Shown: positions 31,033 to 39,913 of the stretch, one piece after another
Layout: every line of letters begins with the position of its first letter
Numbering within the stretch: position 1 is the first letter of the stretch
Source: Sphingomonas cavernae
GTDB taxonomy: Bacteria > Pseudomonadota > Alphaproteobacteria > Sphingomonadales > Sphingomonadaceae
DNA length: 64,000 nucleotides
Assembly (NCBI RefSeq): GCF_003590775.1
Contig: NZ_QYUM01000002.1
Span: 1,302,001 to 1,366,000 of the forward strand
Direction: 5' to 3'
The notes under the pieces: generated by a model
Told to the model about the DNA's origin: nothing
What the model saw: only the letters and a program-made list of their open reading frames with translations
Databases searched by the model: none
Made by a program: the position numbers and the translations under genes

Positions 31033-31704
31033 ATGTGGCATCTCTTCCAGTTCCCGCTCTGTCCCTTTTCGCGCAAGGTCCGTCTTCTTCTCGGTGAGAA
31101 GGGGGTCGGCTATGAACTCGTGCGCGAATCCCCGTGGCAGCGCCGCGACGAATTCATCGACATGAACCCCACGGGGCAAACTCCGGTGATGACGCAGGCC
31201 GACCGCGACCTGATCCTGATCGATTCCTCGGCGATCTGCGAATATTTCGAGGAAACGACGGACAAGGCGCAACTCATCGGCGGCACCGCCGCCAACCGCG
31301 CCGAGGTGCGCCGGCTGGTGTCATGGTTCGATCACCAGTTTTACGGCGACGTCGTCGCCCCGCTGATGCACGAGCGCATGAAAAAGCGCCTCGTCGACCG
31401 CGCCGCGCCCGACGCGCGCATCCTGCGCGAGGCGATGAAGAACGCGCACAGCCATTTTGACTATCTCGACTATCTGCTCGACCACCGCACATGGCTCGCG
31501 GGCGCGACGCTCAGCCTCGCCGATCTGGCGGCGGCGGCGCATATCTCGGTCGCCGATTATCTGGGCGGGATCGACTTCAAGGGGCATGAACTGGTCAAGC
31601 GCTGGTATGCGGGCCTGAAATCGCGCCCCAGCTTCCGCCCGCTGCTCTCCGAGCGGATGGAGGTCATCAAGCCCCCCGAGCATTACGACAAGGTCGACTT
31701 CTGA
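31033..31704 (+). CDS. Glutathione S-transferase-like protein, probable FzlA
   Basis: A 223-residue GST-fold protein. The thioredoxin-like half opens 'HLFQFPLCPFSRKVRLLLGE' and continues 'ESPWQRRDEFIDMNPTGQ' and 'DSSAICEYFEET'; the all-helical half has 'WLAGATLSLADLAAAAHISV'. The tail 'PPEHYDKVDF' and the overall pattern resemble FzlA, the alphaproteobacterial GST homologue that binds FtsZ and regulates constriction. If that match holds, it is a division factor rather than a detoxification enzyme. The assignment to FzlA is from memory of the family and is moderate. Confidence 0.7.
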   Translation: MWHLFQFPLCPFSRKVRLLLGEKGVGYELVRESPWQRRDEFIDMNPTGQTPVMTQADRDLILIDSSAICEYFEETTDKAQLIGGTAANRAEVRRLVSWFDHQFYGDVVAPLMHERMKKRLVDRAAPDARILREAMKNAHSHFDYLDYLLDHRTWLAGATLSLADLAAAAHISVADYLGGIDFKGHELVKRWYAGLKSRPSFRPLLSERMEVIKPPEHYDKVDF

Positions 31705-31747
31705 GGCCGCTCGGCTAGGTTGCAGCCGAACAGCGGGGAGCATAGTG

Positions 31748-32206
31748 ATGGCGAGGCTTGTATCGGGTTTCAGGATGGCGGCGCTGGTCGGCGCACTCGG
31801 CCTGAGCGCCGGCGCATGGGCAGGTCCGGTCGAATATTACCCGACGGGTGCGCCGCCTTCTGCGCGTCCCTTCTCGGAAGCCGTCCGCGTCGACGACATT
31901 CTCTACCTCTCAGGCGAGATCGGTACCACCGAGAGCGGCGCGCTCGCCTCCGGCGGGCTGCCGGGCGAGGCCAGGCAGGTAATGGAGAATATCGGCGCCA
32001 AGCTCCGCAAGCGCGGCCTCGGCTTCGACGATGTCTTCAAGTGCACCGTCATGCTCGCCGACATCACGCGCTGGGCCGAGTTCAATGCGGTTTACATCAA
32101 TTATTTCAAGCCCGGCCGACTGCCCGCGCGCAGCGCGTTCGGCGCCAACGGTCTTGCGTTGGGCGCCGCGGTCGAGCTCGAATGCTCGGCGAAATTTCCC
32201 GATTGA
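31748..32206 (+). CDS. RidA family protein with signal peptide
   Basis: A 152-residue protein of the RidA/YjgF group, which hydrolyses reactive enamine/imine intermediates. An N-terminal hydrophobic segment ending 'GAWA' suggests export, unusual for RidA. The core has 'LYLSGEIGTT', 'QVMENIGAKLRKRGLGFDDV' and 'YFKPGRLPARSAFGANGLAL' with the conserved Pro-Ala-Arg, and ends 'AAVELECSAKF'. ATG 31748 follows GGGGAG; a GTG three bases upstream is also in frame. Confidence 0.85.
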   Translation: MARLVSGFRMAALVGALGLSAGAWAGPVEYYPTGAPPSARPFSEAVRVDDILYLSGEIGTTESGALASGGLPGEARQVMENIGAKLRKRGLGFDDVFKCTVMLADITRWAEFNAVYINYFKPGRLPARSAFGANGLALGAAVELECSAKFPD

Positions 32207-32258
32207 CGCAGAACAGGCAATTCTAACGATCAAGGTCTGATCGAGCGGATCTTTTTTC

Positions 32259-32717
32259 TTACTTATCAACGACGACCACCGCTCGCGTCATGAGATACAG
32301 GTCCATCCCCGGCGCGAATCCCGCGGGCCGGATCGACTGCGTGCGGAAGCCGAGCCGTTCGAAGAAACCTGCGCTGTGTTGCGTCGTCTCAAGGCTGATC
32401 GTGTCCGCTGCGCCCGTCGCCGCTATGCGCGCTATGCGTTCTTCGGCGAGCATACGGCCGAATCCGGCGCGATGCCTGTCGCGCGCCACCATGCCCCAGC
32501 AGAATTCGGCCAGCCGTTTCTCCGGTATGATCGCGAATCCGCCGCATCCGACGATCGTGCCGCGATCTTCCACGACCAGATAGCGTTCGGGCAGATCGTC
32601 GAGAAATGCCTCGAAATCTGCGCGTTCGCTGACATGGAAATATTCCGGGACATTGCCGTCGAACAGCGTGAGGCACATTGCGCGATCCTCCGCGCGATAG
32701 CCCCGTATCATCGTCAC
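32259..32717 (-). CDS. GNAT family N-acetyltransferase
   Basis: A 152-residue acyl-CoA transferase. 'RYLVVEDRGTIVGCGGFAI' is beta 2-4, 'AEFCWGMVARDRHRAGFGRM' contains the acetyl-CoA pyrophosphate loop (R-x-x-G-x-G/M), and 'ETTQHSAGFFERLGF' is the C-terminal signature. The substrate is unknown. GTG 32717 overlaps the ubiG stop (GTGA); ATG 32711 is an alternative. It is co-transcribed after ubiG. Confidence 0.85.
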   Translation of the reverse strand: MTMIRGYRAEDRAMCLTLFDGNVPEYFHVSERADFEAFLDDLPERYLVVEDRGTIVGCGGFAIIPEKRLAEFCWGMVARDRHRAGFGRMLAEERIARIAATGAADTISLETTQHSAGFFERLGFRTQSIRPAGFAPGMDLYLMTRAVVVVDK

Positions 32718-33442
32718 CCGGCGTGCACAGCCGTCACGAAATAATCGAGCGCCTTGTTCTCGCTCAGCTTGAAACCGTGCGTCGGCGAAAAGCTCATGCC
32801 TGTCACGTCGATCACCTTGAGCCCCGCCGCCTCGACCAGCCCGGTCAGCTCTTCGGGGGTCAGGAACTTGCCCCAGTCGTGCGTGCCCCTGGGAATCCGC
32901 CCCGTCCCCTCGGCAATCGTGATCATCGCGAGGTGCGACAGGCTCGTTCGGTTCGGGGTGGACAGGATCATCAGTCCGCCTGGCGCCAGCGCGCCGGCGA
33001 GCCCCTCTACAAACGCCCTGGGATCGGTCACATGCTCGATCACCTCAAGCGAGGTGATGAGGTCGAAGCGGCGCACGCCGAGCGTTTCTATCCCGCCCTG
33101 TTCATAAGCCACGGCAAGCCCCGACCGGTCGGCATGATGCCGCGCCACCGCGACATTTTCGGCGGCCGCGTCGATCCCCGTCACTGCCGCGCCCAGTCGC
33201 GCCAGCGGCTCGCACAACAGCCCCGCGCCGCATCCCATGTCGAGCGCGGTCTTGCCAGCAAGAGGCCGCCGGTCATGCTCGTCGAGCTGCCAGTGCCAGT
33301 CGGCCATGTCGCGGATATAGTGAAGGCGCACCGGGTTCATCCGGTGGAGCATCGCCGAGGAGCCCTTGGGATCCCACCATTCGGCCGCCATCTGCCCGAA
33401 ATGAGCGGCCTCTTTCGGGTCGATCGTAGTTGCGTTTGCCAT
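32714..33442 (-). CDS. ubiG: Ubiquinone O-methyltransferase UbiG
   Basis: A 242-residue SAM-dependent methyltransferase that performs both O-methylations in ubiquinone synthesis. 'WWDPKGSSAMLHRMNPVRL' at the N-terminus is typical of UbiG; 'TALDMGCGAGLLCEPLARLG' is the SAM-binding loop, then 'VTGIDAAAENVAVARHHAD' and 'SLEVIEHVTDPRAFVEGLA'. The end 'FSPTHGFKLSENKALDYFV' is diagnostic. Length is normal. It is divergent from lysC and followed by a GNAT gene. Confidence 0.95.
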   Translation of the reverse strand: MANATTIDPKEAAHFGQMAAEWWDPKGSSAMLHRMNPVRLHYIRDMADWHWQLDEHDRRPLAGKTALDMGCGAGLLCEPLARLGAAVTGIDAAAENVAVARHHADRSGLAVAYEQGGIETLGVRRFDLITSLEVIEHVTDPRAFVEGLAGALAPGGLMILSTPNRTSLSHLAMITIAEGTGRIPRGTHDWGKFLTPEELTGLVEAAGLKVIDVTGMSFSPTHGFKLSENKALDYFVTAVHAG

Positions 33443-33509
33443 ATCTCGACCCTATCAGGGCCGCGCCCTTTGACCAAAGGGCTTTTCAGGGAATTTCCGG
33501 GAAGTCTCA

Positions 33510-34772
33510 ATGGCCCGTATTGTAATGAAATTCGGCGGAACCTCGATGGCGGGCATCGAAAGGATTCGCAACGTCGCGCAGCGCGTGAAACACGAGGTTG
33601 ACGCGGGCAACGAGGTCGCCGTCGTCGTCTCGGCGATGGCGGGCGAGACCGACCGGCTCGTCAATTTCTGCCGCGAGGCGAGCTCGCTTTACGACACGCG
33701 CGAATATGACGTCGTGGTCGCAGCGGGCGAGCAGGTGACAAGCGGGCTACTCGCGATCACGCTCGAGGCGCTTGGAGTCCGCGCACGGAGCTGGCTCGGC
33801 TGGCAGTTGCCCATCCGCACCAATGATGCGCATGCTTCTGCCCGCATCGAGACGATCGATACCGAGGCGCTGATCGCCGCAATGGCGGGCGGACAGGTCG
33901 CGGTCATTCCGGGTTTTCAGGGCATGGCCGGCGACGGCCGCGTGACCACGCTCGGCCGCGGCGGATCGGACACATCGGCGGTTGCGGTGGCCGCGGCGGT
34001 CAAGGCCGATCGCTGCGATATCTACACCGATGTCGACGGCGTCTACACCACCGATCCGCGCATCGTGCCGCGCGCGCGCAAGCTGAAAAAGGTCACCTAC
34101 GAGGAAATGCTCGAGCTTGCGAGCGTCGGCGCCAAGGTGCTCCAGACGCGTTCTGTCGGGCTCGCGATGAAGGAGAAGGTGCGCGTTCAGGTGCTCTCCT
34201 CCTTCGAGGATCCGACCGATGACGAACTGCCGGGGACGATGATCGTCGGCGATGACGAAATTGAGGAAAACGAGATGGAACGCCAACGCATCACCGGCAT
34301 CGCGCTCGACAAGAACGAGGCCAAGATCACGCTCACCGATGTGCCCGACCGGCCCGGTGCGGTCGCCTCGATCTTCGGCCCGCTCGCCGATGCCAACATC
34401 AATGTCGACGTGATCGTGCAGAATATCGCGCATGAGACGGGCTCGACCGATGTTACCTTTACGGTCCCCGGCGCCGAGCTGGCGCGCGCGATCGACGCGC
34501 TCGAAAAGGCGAAGAACACGATCGGCTATGCCGAGCTGAAGCACGACACCAAGATCTGCAAGGTCTCGATCGTCGGCGTCGGCATGCGCAGCCATGCGGG
34601 CGTCGCCTCGACGATGTTCAAGGCGCTGGCCGATCGCGGCATCAACATCCAGGCGATCGCGACGTCGGAGATCAAGGTCTCGGTCCTGATCGAGGAGGAT
34701 TATGCCGAGCTCGCGGTGCGCGTGCTGCACACGGCTTACGGCCTCGACGGCCCGGAGCCCCTGGAAGCGTGA
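33510..34772 (+). CDS. lysC: Aspartate kinase
   Basis: A 420-residue kinase for the first step from aspartate to Lys, Thr and Met. The N-terminal motif 'VMKFGGTSMAGIERI' and the phosphate loop 'GFQGMAGDGRVTTLGRGGSD' define the amino-acid kinase fold; the C-terminal third has two ACT domains ('VPDRPGAVASIFGPLADANI', 'GVASTMFKALADRGINIQAI') for feedback control. Length matches monofunctional class enzymes. Its stop overlaps the GTG start of the next gene. Confidence 0.95.
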   Translation: MARIVMKFGGTSMAGIERIRNVAQRVKHEVDAGNEVAVVVSAMAGETDRLVNFCREASSLYDTREYDVVVAAGEQVTSGLLAITLEALGVRARSWLGWQLPIRTNDAHASARIETIDTEALIAAMAGGQVAVIPGFQGMAGDGRVTTLGRGGSDTSAVAVAAAVKADRCDIYTDVDGVYTTDPRIVPRARKLKKVTYEEMLELASVGAKVLQTRSVGLAMKEKVRVQVLSSFEDPTDDELPGTMIVGDDEIEENEMERQRITGIALDKNEAKITLTDVPDRPGAVASIFGPLADANINVDVIVQNIAHETGSTDVTFTVPGAELARAIDALEKAKNTIGYAELKHDTKICKVSIVGVGMRSHAGVASTMFKALADRGINIQAIATSEIKVSVLIEEDYAELAVRVLHTAYGLDGPEPLEA

Positions 34773-35788
34773 GCATCGGTCAGGAACGCCTCGCGCGCCG
34801 CATGGCGCGCGGCGCCGAGTTTCTCGGTTGCGACATCGCGATCCTCGGCGGCGCGATGAGCTGGATTTCGGAGCGTCATCTCGTTTCGGCGATTTCCAAT
34901 GCCGGCGGCTTCGGCGTGATCGCGTGCGGCGCGATGAGCCCGGAGCTGCTCGACACCGAGATTGCCGAGACGAAGAAGCGGACCGACAAGCCGTTCGGCG
35001 TCAATCTCATCACCATGCATCCGCAGCTTTTCGACCTGATCGAGGTCTGCGCCCGGCACAAGGTCAGCCATGTGGTGCTCGCGGGCGGGCTGCCGCCGGC
35101 GGGCGGGCTCGATGCGATCAAGGCCAGCGGGGCAAAGGTCATCTGCTTCGCGCCCGCGCTCGCGCTGGCGAAAAAGCTGATCCGTTCGGGCGTCGACGCA
35201 CTGGTGATCGAGGGGATGGAGGCGGGCGGCCATATCGGCCCCGTGTCGACCTCGGTGCTTGCACAGGAAATGCTCCCCGAGATCGCCGATCAGCTTCCCG
35301 TCTTCGTCGCAGGCGGCATCGGCAAGGGTCAGCTTATTGCGGGCTATCTGGAAATGGGCGCCGCGGGCGTCCAACTCGGCACGCGCTTCGTCTGCGCGAC
35401 CGAATGCATCGCGCATCCCAATTTCAAAAAAGCCTTTATCCGCGCTTCGGCGCGCGATGCGATCGCCAGCGTCCAGATCGATCCGCGCCTGCCCGTGATC
35501 CCCGTGCGCGCGCTCCGCAATGCCGAGATGGAGGCATTCGCCGCCAAGCAGCGCGAGGTTGCCCAGAAGCTCGACGACGGCAAGGTCGACATGGGCGCGG
35601 CGCAGCTCGAGATCGAGCATTACTGGGCGGGCGCGCTGCGCCGCGCGGTGATCGACGGCGATGTCGAAACGGGCTCGGTAATGGCGGGCCAGTCGGTCGG
35701 CATGGTCAAGGCCGAGGAGCCCGTCGCCGATATCATCGCGGCGCTGATGGCCGAAGCCGCCGAGGCGCTGGAGACGCGCGCGCACTGA
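34769..35788 (+). CDS. NAD(P)H-dependent flavin oxidoreductase / nitronate monooxygenase
   Basis: A 339-residue FMN TIM-barrel protein of the nitronate monooxygenase/YrpB type. 'AISNAGGFGVIACGAMSPE', 'KPFGVNLITMHPQLF', 'VIEGMEAGGHIGPVST' with the key His, and 'FVAGGIGKGQLIAGYLEMGA' and 'VQLGTRFVCATECIAH' are family hallmarks. It could also be an enoyl-ACP reductase-like FabK relative. GTG 34769 overlaps the lysC stop, so the two are co-translated. Confidence 0.88.
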   Translation: MSIGQERLARRMARGAEFLGCDIAILGGAMSWISERHLVSAISNAGGFGVIACGAMSPELLDTEIAETKKRTDKPFGVNLITMHPQLFDLIEVCARHKVSHVVLAGGLPPAGGLDAIKASGAKVICFAPALALAKKLIRSGVDALVIEGMEAGGHIGPVSTSVLAQEMLPEIADQLPVFVAGGIGKGQLIAGYLEMGAAGVQLGTRFVCATECIAHPNFKKAFIRASARDAIASVQIDPRLPVIPVRALRNAEMEAFAAKQREVAQKLDDGKVDMGAAQLEIEHYWAGALRRAVIDGDVETGSVMAGQSVGMVKAEEPVADIIAALMAEAAEALETRAH

Positions 35789-35837
35789 CGTTTTCTGCGT
35801 CGGTCTGCCAAGGAATATGGCGCGAACTGGTCAGGAG

Positions 35838-35857
35838 ATGCCAGCTTTCGCTGGCAT
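35838..35857. repeat. Short intergenic hairpin repeat
   Basis: ATGCCAGC/TTTC/GCTGGCAT, a perfect 8-bp stem with a TTTC loop, flanked by 'GTCAGGAG' and 'GACGC'. It looks like one half of a larger sphingomonad palindromic unit. It lies in the gap before the broken YdeI-type gene. Confidence 0.5.
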
Positions 35858-35877
35858 GACGCATTGGGAGGGGCTGG

Positions 35878-36486
35878 ATGGAAACCGAAAGGGCCGGGCT
35901 TCCGATCATCGCTTTCGAGAATCTCGCGGCGTGGGAGGCGTGGCTTGCCGCGCAACCCGCGGACGCGTCCGGCCTCTGGATCAAGTTCGCCAAGGCGCAT
36001 ACGGGGATCGCCAGCGTCTCGAAGCAGGAAGCGATCGACGCCGCGCTCTGTCATGGCTGGATCGACGGGCAGCTCGACAAATATGACGCTGATCACTGAC
36101 TGATCCGCTTCACCCCGCGAAAACCGCGCAGCAAATGGTCGGAAAGAAACCGCAAGCGCGCTGAGGCGCTTTTGGCAGATGGGCGCATCGCCCCGGGCGG
36201 TCTCGCCGAGATCGAACGTGCCAGGGCTGATGGTCGCTGGGCGGCCGCCTATGCACCGCAAAGCAGCGCAACCATAGCCGATGATCTGGCCGCCGCGTTC
36301 GCCGCTTCACCCGCCGCCGCGGCGTTTTTCGAGCGACTCGACGCCACCAACCGCTATGCCGTGCTTCACCGTGTCCACGACGCGAAGAAGGCGGAAACGC
36401 GTGCTGCGCGGATCGAAAAATTCGTCGCGATGCTCGTGCGCGGCGAAGCCATCTATCCACTGCGCGAAAAAGCGGGAAAAGCCTGA
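35878..36486 (+). pseudogene. YdeI/OmpD-associated family protein, broken by one TGA
   Basis: One reading frame runs 203 codons with a single in-frame TGA at 36097-36099. Before it: 'ASGLWIKFAKAHTGIASVSK' and 'DAALCHGWIDGQLDKYDADH'; after it: 'LIRFTPRKPRSKWSERNRKR', 'EALLADGRIAPGGLAEIE', and a helical end. Together these give a complete YdeI family protein. The family often has an aromatic residue such as Trp at the stop position, so a TGG to TGA change would explain it. The split leaves a 73-residue first half. It may be a recent nonsense mutation or a sequencing error. Confidence 0.8.
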
Positions 36487-36534
36487 GCAAGGACATTGGA
36501 AAGCGCGGCGACTTTCTGATAGCCCTTTTTTACA

Positions 36535-38820
36535 ATGGCCTCATCCGCACCGACCACATCCGCTGTCGCCTCCGCGCGCGAAATTCTCACCCGCCTCCAC
36601 GATGTGATGGCGGCGCGCACCGGAGCGCAGGCCAAGCTCAACCAGGTCACCAACATCGTCGGCGAGGCGCTCGATAGTGAGGTCTGTTCGATCTATCTGC
36701 TGCGCGACGGCGTGCTCGAGCTGTTCGCGACACGCGGGCTGAAGCAGGAGGCGGTTCACGTCACCAAGCTGGCGTTCGGTGAGGGTCTGGTCGGCACGAT
36801 CGCGGAAAATGTCGAGATGCTCAATCTCGACGAAGCCGCGGCGCACCCCGATTTCGCCTACAAGCCCGAGACGGGCGAGGAGCTGTTCCACAGCTTTGCG
36901 GGCGTGCCGATCGTTCGGCGCGAAGAGGCGGTTGGCGTCCTTTCGATCCAGCATGCCGAGCCACGCAAATATGACGATCTGGTGATCGAGGCGCTCCAGA
37001 CCGTCGCGATGGTGCTCTCCGAACTGATCGCCAATGCCGGGCTGATCGACGAAAAGGCGGCCGCCGCGGGCCGCGTGCACAATACCGATCCGGTGCGGCT
37101 CACGGGCCTCAAGCTCGTCGACGGCATGGCGCGTGGTTTCGCGGTATATCACCAGCCGCGCATCACGATCGAACACACCGTCGCCGAGGACATCGAGGCG
37201 GAACGGCACCGCGTCTATTCGGCCTTCGACAAGATGCGCGAACAGATCGACCGCATGGCGAGCCAGGCCGAGTTCGGTGGCGGCGAGCACCAGGAAGTGC
37301 TCGAGATGTACAAGATGTTCGCCTATGACGAGGGCTGGTCGCGCCGGATCAACGAGGCGATCGACAGCGGGCTGACCGCCGAAGCGGCGATCGAGCGTGT
37401 CCAGCAGCGCACCCGCATGCGCATGCGCCAGATCGACGACCCGCTCCTCGCCGACCGGATGCACGATCTGGAGGATCTCTCCAATCGGCTGCTCCGCATC
37501 GTCTCCGGCCAGCTCGGCTCGGCCGCGCAGCTCGGGCTCAGGCAGGACACGATCCTGATCGCGCGCAACCTCGGCCCTGCCGAGCTGCTTGAATATGACC
37601 GCCGTCGCCTGAAGGGCGTGATCCTCGAGGAAGGGTCATTGACCGCGCACGTCATCATCGTCGCGCGTGCGATGGGCGTGCCCGTGCTCGGCCGCGTCAC
37701 CAACGTCCGCCGCACGATCGGCGAGGGCGATCTTGTCCTGCTCGACGCGAGCCAGAGCGCGGTCTTCGTCCGCCCATCACCCTCGATGGAAGATGCCTTC
37801 GAGGGCAAGCTCGACGTCAGCCAGAAGCGCCGTGCCGCCTTTGCCGCGCTCAAGACCGAACCCTCGGTGACGAAGGACGGCGCGCACATCGCGCTGATGG
37901 TCAATGCCGGCCTGCGCGACGACGTCGCTGCGCTGGACATCACGGGCGCCGAGGGCATCGGGCTGTTCCGCACCGAGTTCCAGTTCCTCGTTTCGGCGAC
38001 GCTGCCGCAGCGCGAGCGCCAGCAGCGGCTCTACCGCGACGTGCTCGAGGCCGCGGGCGACCGCCCCGTCATCTTCCGTACCGTCGATATCGGCGGCGAC
38101 AAGGCGCTCCCCTATATGCGTCATGACGGCGAGCATGAGGAAAACCCGGCTATGGGCTGGCGTGCGCTGCGCGTCGCGCTCGATCGCAACGGGCTGATGA
38201 AGGCGCAGGCGCGCGCGCTTATCGAGGCGGGGGCGGGGCGTACGCTCCACATCATGTTCCCGATGGTGTCCGAACCCTGGGAGTTCGACGAGGCCAAGGC
38301 GCTGTTCGAGAAGCAACGCGACTGGGTCGCCTCGCGCGGGCGGATGCTGCCGAGCGCGATCCGTTACGGTGCGATGCTCGAGGTGCCCGCGCTCGCCGAG
38401 AGTCTCGACATCCTGCTGCCCCGGATCGATTTCCTCTCAATCGGCACCAACGATCTGACCCAGTTCCTGTTTGCAGCGGACCGCGCACATCCCAAGCTCG
38501 CGGAACGCTATGACTGGCTTTCGCCAGCGATCCTCCGCTTCCTCCGCCGCGTCGTGGCGCCCACCAAGGCCGCGGGCGTACCCATCGCGGTGTGTGGCGA
38601 GATGGGCGGACGGACGCTCGAGGCGATGGCGCTGATCGGGCTCGGGATCGAGCGGTTATCGATCACGCCCGCGGCGATCGGCCCGGTCAAGGCGATGCTG
38701 CGCTCGCTCGATCGGGGCGCCCTGCAGACTGCGCTTTCGGCCTGGCTCGACACGCCGCCGCCGAGCATGCGCGCCGCGCTTTCGGGATGGGCGGAGCAAC
38801 ACGGCGTCGAGCTTGCCTGA
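36535..38820 (+). CDS. ptsP: PTS-Ntr phosphoenolpyruvate phosphotransferase (EI-Ntr)
   Basis: A 761-residue protein. Residues about 15-165 form a GAF sensor domain ('EVCSIYLLRDGVLELFATR', 'FHSFAGVPIVRREEAVGVL'). Then comes the enzyme I region with the phosphorylated His372 in 'SLTAHVIIVARAMGVPVLG', and the PEP-binding barrel ('FRTVDIGGDKALPYM', 'SIGTNDLTQFLFAADR', 'AVCGEMGGRTLEAMALIGLG'). It starts the phosphate relay to NPr and EIIA-Ntr, which links nitrogen and carbon status to potassium and stress control. Neither downstream partner is in the window. Confidence 0.95.
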   Translation: MASSAPTTSAVASAREILTRLHDVMAARTGAQAKLNQVTNIVGEALDSEVCSIYLLRDGVLELFATRGLKQEAVHVTKLAFGEGLVGTIAENVEMLNLDEAAAHPDFAYKPETGEELFHSFAGVPIVRREEAVGVLSIQHAEPRKYDDLVIEALQTVAMVLSELIANAGLIDEKAAAAGRVHNTDPVRLTGLKLVDGMARGFAVYHQPRITIEHTVAEDIEAERHRVYSAFDKMREQIDRMASQAEFGGGEHQEVLEMYKMFAYDEGWSRRINEAIDSGLTAEAAIERVQQRTRMRMRQIDDPLLADRMHDLEDLSNRLLRIVSGQLGSAAQLGLRQDTILIARNLGPAELLEYDRRRLKGVILEEGSLTAHVIIVARAMGVPVLGRVTNVRRTIGEGDLVLLDASQSAVFVRPSPSMEDAFEGKLDVSQKRRAAFAALKTEPSVTKDGAHIALMVNAGLRDDVAALDITGAEGIGLFRTEFQFLVSATLPQRERQQRLYRDVLEAAGDRPVIFRTVDIGGDKALPYMRHDGEHEENPAMGWRALRVALDRNGLMKAQARALIEAGAGRTLHIMFPMVSEPWEFDEAKALFEKQRDWVASRGRMLPSAIRYGAMLEVPALAESLDILLPRIDFLSIGTNDLTQFLFAADRAHPKLAERYDWLSPAILRFLRRVVAPTKAAGVPIAVCGEMGGRTLEAMALIGLGIERLSITPAAIGPVKAMLRSLDRGALQTALSAWLDTPPPSMRAALSGWAEQHGVELA

Positions 38821-38924
38821 ACACCCGAAAAAAGCTTGGCAATTGTGGGCGCGACGCATTGACATTGCGCGCGTGCAAATGTGACATGGGCGCTGGGTCG
38901 AAAATCTGACAAGTCACGGATGGG

Positions 38925-39830
38925 ATGACGGATCAAACCGAAGCCGAGGGGGCGTACGCGTCCTCCAAGAAAGTTGGGGAGCGGCTTGCCGAGGCGCGCA
39001 AGGCCGCCGGTCTCGATCTCGCCGACATCGCAACGCGCACCCGGATCCCGCAGCGCCATCTCGAGGCGATCGAGGAGGGGCGCTATAACGACCTTCCCGC
39101 GATCACCTATTGCAGCGGTTTCACCAAGGCCTATGCGCGCGCGCTGGGGCTTGATGAGGTCGCGTTCGGGCGCGACGTTCGCGTCGAGCTCGAGGATTAT
39201 CGCGGCATCACGCACGAGCCGCAGTATTTCGAGGCCGCCGATCCCGCACGCGTGCCGACGCGCGCGCTTGCTTGGACAGCCGCGCTGCTCGCGCTGCTCG
39301 TCATCGGCGGTTTTGTGATCTTCCGCGGAGGTCTGCTCGACGGGCTTGGCGGACGCGATCCCGCCTCGGTCGCCGCGGGCACCGAGACGCTCGAAGCCGA
39401 GGGCAACGAGGCGCTCGTCGCAACCAATGGCGCAGCGCCCGCCGCGCCGACAGCCGCGCCTGTTGCCACTGGCGCGGTCGTCCTCACCGCCACCCAGGAT
39501 GTCTGGTTGCGCATCTATGAGGCAGGCGGCAAGCGGCTCTTCGAAAAGACGATGGTGACGGGCGAAACCTATCAGGTGCCCGAAGACGCGACCAATCCGC
39601 AAATCCTGACCGGCCGTCCCGACGCGCTGCGGGTCACCGTGGGCGGGCGCGAGGTCGCGCCGCTCGGGCCGCCCGAAAAAACGATCGCTGATGTCGGCGT
39701 GAGCGCCGCCGCGCTTGCCGCGCGCGCTGCAGCAGCAGCGCCCACGACCCCCGCGGCGCCAGGGACGGCGCCTATGGGCACGCCATCGGCCTCCAACGCC
39801 CAGACGCCCCCGGGCGCCGCCCGGCCGTGA
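38925..39830 (+). CDS. RodZ-like protein: HTH, membrane helix, DUF4115
   Basis: A 301-residue bitopic membrane protein. The cytoplasmic N-terminus carries a Xre-type HTH ('GERLAEARKAAGLDLADIAT', 'IPQRHLEAIEEGRYNDLP', 'YCSGFTKAYARALGLDE') as in RodZ, then one transmembrane helix ('WTAALLALLVIGGFVIF'), a Pro/Ala linker and a DUF4115 beta domain ('TATQDVWLRIYEAGGKRLFE'). The tail is Ala/Pro rich. RodZ anchors MreB to the membrane in rod-shape control. It lies just upstream of the CpoB-like gene. Confidence 0.85.
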   Translation: MTDQTEAEGAYASSKKVGERLAEARKAAGLDLADIATRTRIPQRHLEAIEEGRYNDLPAITYCSGFTKAYARALGLDEVAFGRDVRVELEDYRGITHEPQYFEAADPARVPTRALAWTAALLALLVIGGFVIFRGGLLDGLGGRDPASVAAGTETLEAEGNEALVATNGAAPAAPTAAPVATGAVVLTATQDVWLRIYEAGGKRLFEKTMVTGETYQVPEDATNPQILTGRPDALRVTVGGREVAPLGPPEKTIADVGVSAAALAARAAAAAPTTPAAPGTAPMGTPSASNAQTPPGAARP

Positions 39831-39913
39831 GGCAACAAGCGCTCCGCCCTTGAGGCGGGGGGGCCGCTGTCCCTATAAGGCGTCTGAACCATCTTGTGAG
39901 CGGGACGAATACC

